Origin: Rhynchonema sp. JSB1_4
Taxonomy: Eukaryota > Nematoda > Chromadorea > Monhysterida > Xyalidae
Reading direction: 5' to 3'
DNA: 64,000 bases
Assembly: GCA_030248065.1 (NCBI GenBank)
Contig: JASAMV010008659.1
Coordinates: 1-64,000 of the forward strand
Shown piece by piece: positions 13,109-23,770 of the stretch. The position numbers and the translations under genes were made by a program. Position 1 is the stretch's first letter. Each line of letters starts with the position of its first letter. Under the pieces are notes generated by a model that did not search any database, was not told the origin of the DNA, and saw only the letters and a list, made by a program, of their open reading frames with translations.

Positions 13109-16100
13109 ATATTGCCATATGTACTCGCACATTCCCAGCACGACAAGCCGAGATAGGCGAAATATAACTATTCAGAACTATTTGGCTCTCATGCTCAGCT
13201 TTACTTTGAAAAATAACTGTGGAAGCTGCGGTAGTTTCAGTTCACTCTGTCGTCAAATGTACTCGCACATCCCCAGGATGACAGTCCGAGGAAAGTGAAA
13301 TAAAATTATTCTGAACTCATTGGTTCTCACGTTAAAGTTCACTTTGAAAGGTAATTGTGGATGTCGCGTAGCTTCAGTTCACAATGCTGCGGTTGTTTTA
13401 GTTAAATCTGTTGCCATATTTACTCACACATTCCCAGCATGACAAGCCGAGATAGGCGAAAAAAAATTATTCAGAACTATTTGGTTCTCATGCTCAGATT
13501 CACTTTGACAAATAACTGCGGAAGCTGCGGTACCTTCAGTTTAATCTGTCGTCATATGTACTCGCACATCCCCAAGATGACAGGCCGAGGAAAGTGAAAT
13601 AATATTTTTCAGAACTATTTGGCTCTCAGCTTCACTTTGAAAAACAACTGCGGATGCTGAGGTAGTTTCATTTCAATCTGTCGTCATATGTACTCGCACA
13701 TCCCCAGGTTGCCAGCCCGAGGAAAGTGAAATAAAATTATTCTGAACTCATTGGTTCTCACGTTAAAGTTCACTTTGAAAGGTAATTGTGGATGTTGCGT
13801 AGCTTCAGTTCACAATGCTGCGGTTGTTTTAGTTAAATCTGTTGCCATATTTACTCACACATTCCCAGCATGACAAGCCGAGATAGGCGAAAAAAAATTA
13901 TTCAGAACTATTTGGTTCTCATGCTCAGATTCACTTTGACAAATAACTGCGGAAGCTGCGGTACCTTCAGTTTAATCTGTCGTCATATGTACTCGCACAT
14001 CCCCAAGATGACAGGCCGAGGAAAGTGAAATAATATTTTTCAGAACTATTTGGCTCTCAGCTTCACTTTGAAAAACAACTGCGGATGCTGAGGTAGTTTC
14101 ATTTCAATCTGTCGTCATATGTACTCGCACATCCCCAGGTTGCCAGCCCGAGGAAAGTGAAATAAAATTATTCTGAACTCATTGGTTCTCACGTTAAAGT
14201 TCACTTTGAAAGGTAATTGTGGATGTTGCGTAGCTTCAGTTCACAATGCTGCGGTTGTTTTAGTTAAATCTGTTGCCATATTTACTCACACATTCCCAGC
14301 ATGACAAGCCGAGATAGGCGAAAAAAAATTATTCAGAACTATTTGGTTCTCATGCTCAGATTCACTTTGAAAAATAACTGCGGAAGCTGCGGTACCTTCA
14401 GTTTAATCTGTCGTCATATGTACTCGCACATCCCCAAGATGACAGGCCGAGGAAAGTGAAATAAAATTATTCAGAAGTATTTGGCTCTCACGCTTAGCTT
14501 CACTTTGAACAATAACTGCGGATGCTGAGGTAGTTTCAGTTCAATCTGTCGTCATATGTACTCGCACATCCCCAGGTTGCCAGCCCGAGGAAAGTGAAAT
14601 AAAATTATTCAGAACTCTTTGGTTCTCACGTTAAGGTTCAATTTGAAAGGTAATTGTGGATGTTGCCGTAGTTTCAGTTCACAATGCTGCGGTTGTTTTA
14701 GTTAAATCTGATGCCATATGTACTCACGCATTCCCAGCATGACAAGCCGAGATTGGCGAAATAAAATTATTCAGAACTATTTGGCTCTCACGCTTAGCTT
14801 CACTTTGAACAATAACTGCGGATGCTGAGGTAGTTTCAGTTCAATCTGTCGTCATATGTACTCGCACATCCCCAGGTTGCCAGCCCGAGGAAAGTGAAAT
14901 AAAATTATTCAGAACTCTTTGGTTCTCACGTTAAGGTTCAATTTGAAAGGTAATTGTGGATGTTGCCGTAGTTTCAGTTCACAATGCTGCGGTTGTTTTA
15001 GTTAAATCTGATGCCATATGTACTCACGCATTCCCAGCATGACAAGCCGAGATTGGCGAAATAAAATTATTCAGAACTATTTGGCTCTCACGCTTAGCTT
15101 CACTTTGAACAATAACTGCGGATGCTGAGGTAGTTTCAGTTCAATCTGTCGTCATATGTACTCGCACATCCCCAGGTTGCCAGCCCGAGGAAAGTGAAAT
15201 AAAATTATTCAGAACTCTTTGGTTCTCACGTTAAGGTTCAATTTGAAAGGTAATTGTGGATGTTGCCGTAGTTTCAGTTCACAATGCTGCGGTTGTTTTA
15301 GTTAAATCTGATGCCATATGTACTCACGCATTCCCAGCATGACAAGCCGAGATTGGCGAAATAAAATTATTCAGAACTATTTGGCTCTCACGCTTAGCTT
15401 CACTTTGAACAATAACTGCGGATGCTGAGGTAGTTTCAGTTCAAACTGTCGTCATATGTACTCGCACATCCTCAGGTTGCCAGCCCGAGGAAAGTGAAAT
15501 GAAATTATTCAGAACTCTTTGGTTCTCACGTTAAGGTTCAATTTGAAAGGTAATTGTGGATGTTGCCGCAGTTTCAGTTCACAATGCTGCGGTTGTTTTA
15601 GTTAAATCTGTTGCCATATGTACTCACGCATTCCCAGCATGACAAGCCGAGATTGGCGAAATAAAATTATTCAGAACTATTTGGCTCTCACGCTTAGCTT
15701 CACTTTGAACAATAACTGCGGATGCTGAGGTAGTTTCAGTTCAATCTGTCGTCATATGTACTCGCACATCCCCAGGTTGCCAGCCCGAGGAAAGTGAAAT
15801 AAAATTATTCAGAACTCTTTGGTTCTCACGTTAAGGTTCAATTTGAAAGGTAATTGTGGATGTTGCCGTAGTTTCAGTTCACAATGCTGCGGTTGTTTTA
15901 GTTAAATCTGATGCCATATGTACTCACGCATTCCCAGCATGACAAGCCGAGATTGGCGAAATAAAATTATTCAGAACTATTTGGCTCTCACGCTTAGCTT
16001 CACTTTGAACAATAACTGCGGATGCTGAGGTAGTTTCAGTTCAATCTGTCGTCATATGTACTCGCACATCCCCAGGTTGCCAGCCCGAGGAAAGTGAAAT

Positions 16101-19100
16101 AAAATTATTCAGAACTCTTTGGTTCTCACGTTAAGGTTCAATTTGAAAGGTAATTGTGGATGTTGCCGTAGTTTCAGTTCACAATGCTGCGGTTGTTTTA
16201 GTTAAATCTGATGCCATATGTACTCACGCATTCCCAGCATGACAAGCCGAGATTGGCGAAATAAAATTATTCAGAACTATTTGGCTCTCACGCTTAGCTT
16301 CACTTTGAACAATAACTGCGGATGCTGAGGTAGTTTCAGTTCAATCTGTCGTCATATGTACTCGCACATCCCCAGGTTGCCAGCCCGAGGAAAGTGAAAT
16401 AAAATTATTCAGAACTCTTTGGTTCTCACGTTAAGGTTCAATTTGAAAGGTAATTGTGGATGTTGCCGTAGTTTCAGTTCACAATGCTGCGGTTGTTTTA
16501 GTTAAATCTGATGCCATATGTACTCACGCATTCCCAGCATGACAAGCCGAGATTGGCGAAATAAAATTATTCAGAACTATTTGGCTCTCACGCTTAGCTT
16601 CACTTTGAACAATAACTGCGGATGCTGAGGTAGTTTCAGTTCAATCTGTCGTCATATGTACTCGCACATCCCCAGGTTGCCAGCCCGAGGAAAGTGAAAT
16701 GAAATTATTCAGAACTCTTTGGTTCTCACGTTAAGGTTCAATTTGAAAGGTAATTGTGGATGTTGCCGCAGTTTCAGTTCACAATGCTGCGGTTGTTTTA
16801 GTTAAATCTGTTGCCATATGTACTCACGCATTCCCAGCATGACAAGCCGAGATTGGCGAAATAAAATTATTCAGAACTATTTGGCTCTCACGCTTAGCTT
16901 CACTTTGAACAATAACTGCGGATGCTGAGGTAGTTTCAGTTCAATCTGTCGTCATATGTACTCGCACATCCCCAGGTTGCCAGCCCGAGGAAAGTGAAAT
17001 AAAATTATTCAGAACTCTTTGGTTCTCACGTTAAAGTTCAATTTGAAAGGTAATTGTGGATGTTGCCGTAGTTTCAGTACACAATGCTGCGGTTGTTTTA
17101 GTTAAATCTGATGCCATATGTACTCACGCATTCCCAGCATGACAAGCCGAGATTGGCGAATAAAAATTATTCAGAACTATTTGGCTCTCACGCTTAGCTT
17201 TACTCTGAACAACAACTGCGGATGCTGAGGTAGTTTCAGTTCAATCTGTCGTCATATGTACTCGAACATCCCCAGGTTGCCAGCCCGAGGAAAGTGAAAT
17301 AAAATTATTCAGAACTCTTTGGTTCTCACGTTAAGGTTCAATTTGAAAGGTAATTGTGGATGTTGCCGTAGTTTCAGTTCACAATGCTGCGGTTGTTTTA
17401 GTTAAATCTGATGCCATATGTACTCACGCATTCCCAGCATGACAAGCCGAGATAGGCGAAAAAAATTATTCAGAACTATTTGGCTCTCACGCTTAGCTTC
17501 ACTTTGAACAATAACTGCGGATGCTGAGGTAGTTTCAGTTCAATCTGTCGTCATATGTACTCGCACATCCCCAGGTTGCCAGCCCGAGGAAAGTGAAATG
17601 AAATTATTCAGAACTCTTTGGTTCTCACGTTAAGGTTCAATTTGAAAGGTAATTGTGGATGTTGCCGCAGTTTCAGTTCACAATGCTGCGGTTGTTTTAG
17701 TTAAATCTGTTGCCATATGTACTCACGCATTCCCAGCATGACAAGCCGAGATTGGCGAAATAAAATTATTCAGAACTATTTGGCTCTCACGCTTAGCTTC
17801 ACTTTGAACAATAACTGCGGATGCTGAGGTAGTTTCAGTTCAATCTGTCGTCATATGTACTCGCACATCCCCAGGTTGCCAGCCCGAGGAAAGTGAAATA
17901 AAATTATTCAGAACTCTTTGGTTCTCACGTTAAGGTTCAATTTGAAAGGTAATTGTGGATGTTGCCGTAGTTTCAGTTCACAATGCTGCGGTTGTTTTAG
18001 TTAAATCTGTTGCCATATGTACTCACGCATTCCCAGCATGACAAGCCGAGATTGGCGAAATAAAATTATTCAGAACTATTTGGCTCTCACGCTTAGCTTC
18101 ACTTTGAACAATAACTGCGGATGCTGAGGTAGTTTCAGTTCAATCTGTCGTCATATGTACTCGCACATCCCCAGGTTGCCAGCCCGAGGAAAGTGAAATA
18201 AAATTATTCAGAACTCTTTGGTTCTCACGTTAAGGTTCAATTTGAAAGGTAATTGTGGATGTTGCCGTAGTTTCAGTTCACAATGCTGCGGTTGTTTTAG
18301 TTAAATCTGATGCCATATGTACTCACGCATTCCCAGCATGACAAGCCGAGATTGGCGAAATAAAATTATTCAGAACTATTTGGCTCTCACGCTTAGCTTC
18401 ACTTTGAACAATAACTGCGGATGCTGAGGTAGTTTCAGTTCAATCTGTCGTCATATGTACTCGCACATCCCCAGGTTGCCAGCCCGAGGAAAGTGAAATA
18501 AAATTATTCAGAACTCTTTGGTTCTCACGTTAAGGTTCAATTTGAAAGGTAATTGTGGATGTTGCCGTAGTTTCAGTTCACAATGCTGCGGTTGTTTTAG
18601 TTAAATCTGATGCCATATGTACTCACGCATTCCCAGCATGACAAGCCGAGATTGGCGAAATAAAATTATTCAGAACTATTTGGCTCTCACGCTTAGCTTC
18701 ACTTTGAACAATAACTGCGGATGCTGAGGTAGTTTCAGTTCAAACTGTCGTCATATGTACTCGCACATCCTCAGGTTGCCAGCCCGAGGAAAGTGAAATG
18801 AAATTATTCAGAACTCTTTGGTTCTCACGTTAAGGTTCAATTTGAAAGGTAATTGTGGATGTTGCCGCAGTTTCAGTTCACAATGCTGCGGTTGTTTTAG
18901 TTAAATCTGTTGCCATATGTACTCACGCATTCCCAGCATGACAAGCCGAGATTGGCGAAATAAAATTATTCAGAACTATTTGGCTCTCACGCTTAGCTTC
19001 ACTTTGAACAATAACTGCGGATGCTGAGGTAGTTTCAGTTCAATCTGTCGTCATATGTACTCGCACATCCCCAGGTTGCCAGCCCGAGGAAAGTGAAATG

Positions 19101-20186
19101 AAATTATTCAGAACTCTTTGGTTCTCACGTTAAGGTTCAATTTGAAAGGTAATTGTGGATGTTGCCGCAGTTTCAGTTCACAATGCTGCGGTTGTTTTAG
19201 TTAAATCTGTTGCCATATGTACTCACGCATTCCCAGCATGACAAGCCGAGATTGGCGAAATAAAATTATTCAGAACTATTTGGCTCTCACGCTTAGCTTC
19301 ACTTTGAACAATAACTGCGGATGCTGAGGTAGTTTCAGTTCAATCTGTCGTCATATGTACTCGCACATCCCCAGGTTGCCAGCCCGAGGAAAGTGAAATA
19401 AAATTATTCAGAACTCTTTGGTTCTCACGTTAAGGTTCAATTTGAAAGGTAATTGTGGATGTTGCCGTAGTTTCAGTTCACAATGCTGCGGTTGTTTTAG
19501 TTAAATCTGTTGCCATATGTACTCACGCATTCCCAGCATGACAAGCCGAGATTGGCGAAATAAAATTATTCAGAACTATTTGGCTCTCACGCTTAGCTTC
19601 ACTTTGAACAATAACTGCGGATGCTGAGGTAGTTTCAGTTCAATCTGTCGTCATATGTACTCGCACATCCCCAGGTTGCCAGCCCGAGGAAAGTGAAATA
19701 AAATTATTCAGAACTCTTTGGTTCTCACGTTAAGGTTCAATTTGAAAGGCAATTGTGGATGTTGCCGCAGTTTCAGTTCACAATGCTGCGGTTGTTTTAG
19801 TTAAATCTGTTGCCATATGTACTCACGCATTCCCAGCATGACAAGCCGAGATTGGCGAAATAAAATTATTCAGAACTATTTGGCTCTCACGCTTAGCTTC
19901 ACTTTTAACAATAACTGCGGATGCTGAGGTAGTTTCCGTTCAATCTGTCGTCATATGTACTCGCACATCCCCAGGTTGCCAGCCCGAGGAAAATGAAGTA
20001 AAATTATTCAGAACGCTTTGGTTCTCACGTTAAGGTTCAATTTGAAAGGTAATTGTGGATGATGCCGTAGTTTCAGTTCACAATGCGGTGGTTGTTTTAG
20101 TTAAATCTGATGCCATATGTACTCACGCATTCCCAGCATGACAAGCCGAGATTGGCGAAATAAAATTATTCAGAACTATTTGGCTC
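13109..20186 (+). repeat. Satellite B, higher-order array (431-bp trimer, then 300-bp dimer)
   Basis: The landmark ACAATGCTGCGGTTGTTTTA recurs at 13381, 13812 and 14243 (431-bp period), then at 14681 (438), then every 300 bp to about 20080 (18 periods, one with a 1-base deletion near 17461). Each 300-bp unit is two diverged monomers of about 138 and 162 bp, each containing CATATGTACTC and a TTATTCAGAACT block. The 431-bp unit carries a third monomer. Shared rare variants mark larger duplications. No coding potential is seen. Confidence 0.96.
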
Positions 20187-21555
20187 TGAATCGGCCAACA
20201 TTTTGACCCTTTCGAACAAAATCGCCAGTATCGGGACCTCGATAACCCCGACGGCGTCGTGACCGTTGACCGGATGACTTAACTGAGTTCAAATTCGGCA
20301 TTCTCGTGGTCGAGAACATCAATATCGGCGTGAATCGGCAAACATTTTGACCATTTCGGATAAAATCGCCAGTATCGGGACCTCGATGACCCCGATGGCG
20401 TCGTGACCGTCGACCCGATCACTTAACTGAGCTCAAATTCGGAATCCTCGTGGTCGAAAACATCAATATCGGCGTGAATCGGCCAACATTTTGACCATTT
20501 CGAATAAAATCGCCAGTATCGGGACCTCGATGACCCCGACGGCGTCGTGACCGCCGACCCGATCACTTAACTGAGCTCAAAATTCCATATCCTCGTGGTC
20601 GAAAACATCAATATCGGCGTGAATCGGCAAACATTTTGACCATTTCGGATAAAATCGCCAGTATCGGGACCTCGATAACCCCGACGGCGTCGTGACCGTT
20701 GACCGGATGACTTAACTGAGTTCAAATTCGGCATCCTCGTGGTCGAAAACATCAATATCGGCGTGAATCGGCGAACAATTTGACCATTTCGAATAAAATC
20801 GCCAGTATCGGGACCTCGATGACCCCGACGGCGTCGTGACCGTCGTCCCGATCACTTAACTGAGCTCAAATTCGGCATCCTCGTGGTCGAAAACATCAAT
20901 ATCGGCGTGAATCGGCCAACATTTTGACCATTTCGAATAAAATCGCCAGTATCGGGACCTCGATGACCCCGACGGCGTCGTGACCGTCGTCCCGATCACT
21001 TAACCGAGTCCATATTCGGCGTCCCCGTGGTCGAAAACATCAATATCGGCGTGAATCGGCCAACATTTTGACCATTTCGGATAAAATCGCCAGTATCGGG
21101 ACCTCGATGACCCCGATGGCGTCGTGACCGTCGACCCGATCACTTAACTGAGCTCAAATTCGGAATCCTCGTGGTCGAAAACATCAATATCGGCGTGAAT
21201 CGGCAAAAATTTTGACCATTTCGAATAAAATCGCCTGTATCGGGACCTCGACGACCCCGATAGCGTTGTGACCGTCGACCCGATCACTTAACTGAGCTCA
21301 AATTCGGCATCCTCGTGGTCGAAAACACCAATATCGGCGTGAATCGGCCAACATTTTGACCATTTCGAATAAAATCGCCAGTATCGGGACCTCGATGACC
21401 CCGATGGCGTCGTGACCGTCGACCCGATCACTTAACTGAGCTCAAATTCGGCATCCTCGTGGTCGAAAACACCAATATCGGCCGGAATCGGCCAACATTT
21501 CGACTATTTCAAAGAAAATCGCCGGTAGCGGGACCTCGATACCCCCGATGGTGGT
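20187..21555 (-). repeat. Satellite A, right arm, inverted (~9.5 units)
   Basis: Same 144-bp satellite as 11234-13108 but reverse complemented, for example the landmark GGTCGAAAACATCAATATCG. The junction with satellite B is abrupt, in the sequence TTTGGCTCTGAATCGGCC near 20187. At its outer end it reaches the same boundary sequence as the left arm (TCATATATCTAATAAG, the complement of CTTATTAGATATATGA), which shows that the arms are one inverted repeat. Confidence 0.95.
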
Positions 21556-21802
21556 CATATATCTAATAAGTTTGAGTAGCATTTGAGTGCCCAAAGAACA
21601 AGTTTGAGTCGTACTCAAACTTCATAGAAAACATTTGAGTATCATTTGAGTCAAAACGAGAAGTCATTTGAGTGCGTGTAAAAGATAGGAGAAACAAAGT
21701 CATTTGAGTATGTACTCAAACTTTTCTATGTTAATACACAGCAAACATTTGATGTACTCAAACTTTTGCCATGTACTCAAATGTATGCGGAATCCCTGTG
21801 TT

Positions 21803-21921
21803 GTGGGTACAGCCTGCAATCTGTCCGTACTTTCTTTATGGAAGAACCTGTTCAGGCTACAGCATCTTCGAAGAGGATTTTAAAGATCCCAAATTAACCT
21901 ATTTTTCTAAGTTTCAGGCCG
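21803..21921 (+). other. Open frame abutting the composite element (possible exon)
   Basis: Starting at the element's right edge, one frame reads about 40 codons to TGA with a protein-like composition (motifs ICPYFLYGRTC and IFEEDFKDP). It may be an exon cut by the element. On the left flank another frame starts at ATG 10999 and is rich in K, R, N and P. I cannot join the two convincingly and do not recognise either. Confidence 0.25.
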
Positions 21922-21939
21922 AAGGTGTTTGACCCGCCT

Positions 21940-22335
21940 TAGGGGGAGGAGAAGGGCCCCACGGGGCCTTAAAAAGAAAAGGGGAGGAGAGGAAAAAAAA
22001 AAATCATAAAAAAAAAAATAAAAAAAAAAAAAACACAAACAAACATCCTACCAAACAACAACTTGTCCCCCCCCCTCCCCCACCCCCCTAACAACGACAA
22101 CTAAAAAAATAAAAAAAAAGAAAACAAGGACATTGCTGGTGGCCACCACTTTTTCTCTCTTAGTCCCCACACAACAACAAATACAATAAAAAAAACACAA
22201 CAAACCACCCACCCAATGGCCACTCAAACCAAATCTAAAATCAACAAACAAAGAGGAGCGGCCCCTCCACCCCCCTCTCTTCCACCTCGTACCACTAGAA
22301 AAAACAAACACACCCCACAAACAAAAAAGAATATG
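21940..22335. repeat. A/C-rich low-complexity tract
   Basis: About 400 bases of A-runs and C-runs with almost no structure. It resembles the A/C-rich insert at 28926-29164. It may be true simple sequence or an assembly or consensus artefact. The open frames crossing it are not genes. Confidence 0.7.
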
Positions 22336-22399
22336 TCCCTATTCTGTGTGAACGACTTCGCCCTCTGAAATGGCTCCCACCCTGAAAATGGCAAAAAAG

Positions 22400-22563
22400 A
22401 CAATGTCTGTTGCGAACAAATGACAGATCCAAACTGCCCACAGCGGCCTAGGTGCGGGGTTCTTACTCTGATGGACTTCAAACGTCAAAAAAATTGCACG
22501 GATAGGGATCCACTTCCAATGAAATTTTGCGGTCGCTCGTGCGAAACGTGCAGCGCACACTTG
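22400..22563 (+). CDS. ShKT-like exon, isolated
   Basis: Between an AG at 22398-22399 and a GTGAGA donor at 22564 the frame encodes a cysteine-rich stretch ending CGRSCETC, the typical C-x3-C-x2-C end of ShKT domains. It begins DPNCPQRPRC (C-x5-C), also ShKT-like, but the middle spacing (13 and 10 residues) is longer than usual. It is followed by a good donor, yet no partner exons are evident upstream (low-complexity tract) or downstream. It may be a remnant of a ShKT gene disrupted by the neighbouring insertions. Confidence 0.4.
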
Positions 22564-23144
22564 GTGAGAGTTTGCAGAGATTTGGTGCAAAGGTCACTCT
22601 ATGTCAAATGTCTGTTATGACAACAGAATGCGAAACAGACGCATGCATGCCGCCAATGCGTGGGTTACAAAAGCTGCCTGATATTTCACTGTGTCGCGTG
22701 TTTGGATGAAACTGTTTTCGCATCTGAATGTCATTCCAGTCAGTAACACTCAAAAGCCAATACAGCGAATCTAATTTGAAACAAGTCACTGGTTTTGCCT
22801 GATTCACAAAGCAGAAGTGCGATTCACATCTCAGCGCAAAATGCCACGCCCAACGCCCACAGTGAATTGAATGTTTCAACGATTAAAACAAAACGTGGCC
22901 ACTATCGCTGCTTGGCAACTGAATGTTTCACATCGGAGAATTAGTGGTTGCCACGATGCAACAAAAATGAATGACAATGTAGCATGACACGTCATTTGGC
23001 TGTGGTCGCCACGCAAGAACTGATCTTTCCTTGCGGAGAAACGTCGAATAAGTCCCCTGAGTCCACCATTGAGGGTTTTGCTCCGGTTTTAAAATTTCAA
23101 AAATAAACAATACACGTCTGTCCAAGCAATTCTTTAGGGCGAAC

Positions 23145-23470
23145 TTAGGTTAAATCCGGAATCCGGAACCCGGAAATAATTTGCATGCAAAAATATAAAA
23201 CATTTCCGGGCTCCGGAAACACTTCCGGAAAACGCAAAAATTTACATGCGAAAGTAATGCGTTTTCCGGAAATATTTCCGGGTTCCGATTTCGGGATTTA
23301 ACCTAAGGGCGAACTAAGGTTAAATCCGGAATCCGGAAACCGGAAGTAATTTGCATACAAAAATACAAAACATTTCCTGACTCCGGAAATATTTCCGGAA
23401 AACGTAGAAATTTACATGCAAAAATAATGCGTTTTCCGGAAATATTTCCGGATTCCGGTTTCCGGATTCA
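23145..23470. repeat. Two tandem palindromic TTCCGGAA-rich foldbacks
   Basis: Two copies of about 160 bp (23145-23303 and 23313-23470). Each starts with GGTTAAATCCGGAATCCGG and ends with an inverted counterpart; the first ends GGGATTTAACCTAA. Both centres contain AAATTTACATGC. Each copy could fold into a long hairpin. Probably a small non-autonomous element duplicated in tandem. No gene is seen between 22564 and 23770. Confidence 0.8.
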
Positions 23471-23730
23471 CTAGCAGATCTTCTGCTGGACCGGGGTGCT
23501 TGTTTGGCATTCTCCTGCATTTTTTCTTCACGTTGTGCATTCGTGCGCCAGAAACAAAGTCGTGAGAGCACAGGTATAGATGTAATAACTTTAGTTGAGC
23601 GATAAGACTGGCTTGAATTTACCGAGTTTTTTGATCTACTGATCCTGCCTGGTGTAAAAAGTATTCGTTGGAACTATTTTTGAACTACGCGGTTTCATTT
23701 GCATGCATATCAGCAGCCGAAAAACAATTT

Positions 23731-23733
23731 CAG
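23731..23733 (+). promoter_or_regulatory. Candidate trans-splice acceptor of the lectin gene
   Basis: AACAATTTCAG ends 37 bases before the ATG at 23771, with no upstream coding exon in phase. A TTTCAG at this position is what spliced-leader addition needs in nematodes. It could equally be the acceptor of a cis-spliced 5'UTR intron. Confidence 0.4.
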
Positions 23734-23770
23734 CCCATCACAGCCTTCCAGTGAGAGTCGCCCTTTAATC

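Larger units (their letters stand above)
11089..21802. mobile_element. 10.7-kb composite inverted-repeat element carrying two satellites
   Basis: The left end reads CAACACAGGGATTCCG; the right end is its reverse complement, ending at about 21802. Inside each end is a block rich in ACTCAAA/TTTGAGT (about 11104-11220 and 21565-21785). Next come inverted arms of a 144-bp satellite (left 11234-13108, right about 20187-21555), and in the middle a 7-kb array of an unrelated satellite. No transposase or other coding frame is present; the roughly 63-residue open frames in the arms are repeat copies. Flanking GGG on both sides (one base offset) is the only hint of a target duplication. CACAG-like termini with subterminal repeats would fit a CACTA-type or another cut-and-paste element, but the superfamily is unproven. 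Confidence 0.75.

Noticed and set aside
13109..20186. CRISPR-like regular spacing
   Set aside because: The whole unit repeats, there are no unique spacers, and the genome is eukaryotic; it is satellite DNA.
11620..20755. Repeated ~63-residue open frames starting MMFSTTRMPN in the satellite arms
   Set aside because: They are copies of the 144-bp repeat, recur with its period and in both orientations, and are not independent genes.
22048..22481. Glycine/valine/tryptophan-rich minus-strand frames
   Set aside because: Translations of the A/C-rich low-complexity tract.
22604..22879. Minus-strand frame with CGRWAW resembling a ShKT segment (CGKWAW)
   Set aside because: Only a few residues match and the remaining cysteine pattern is absent; it may be a decayed remnant at most.
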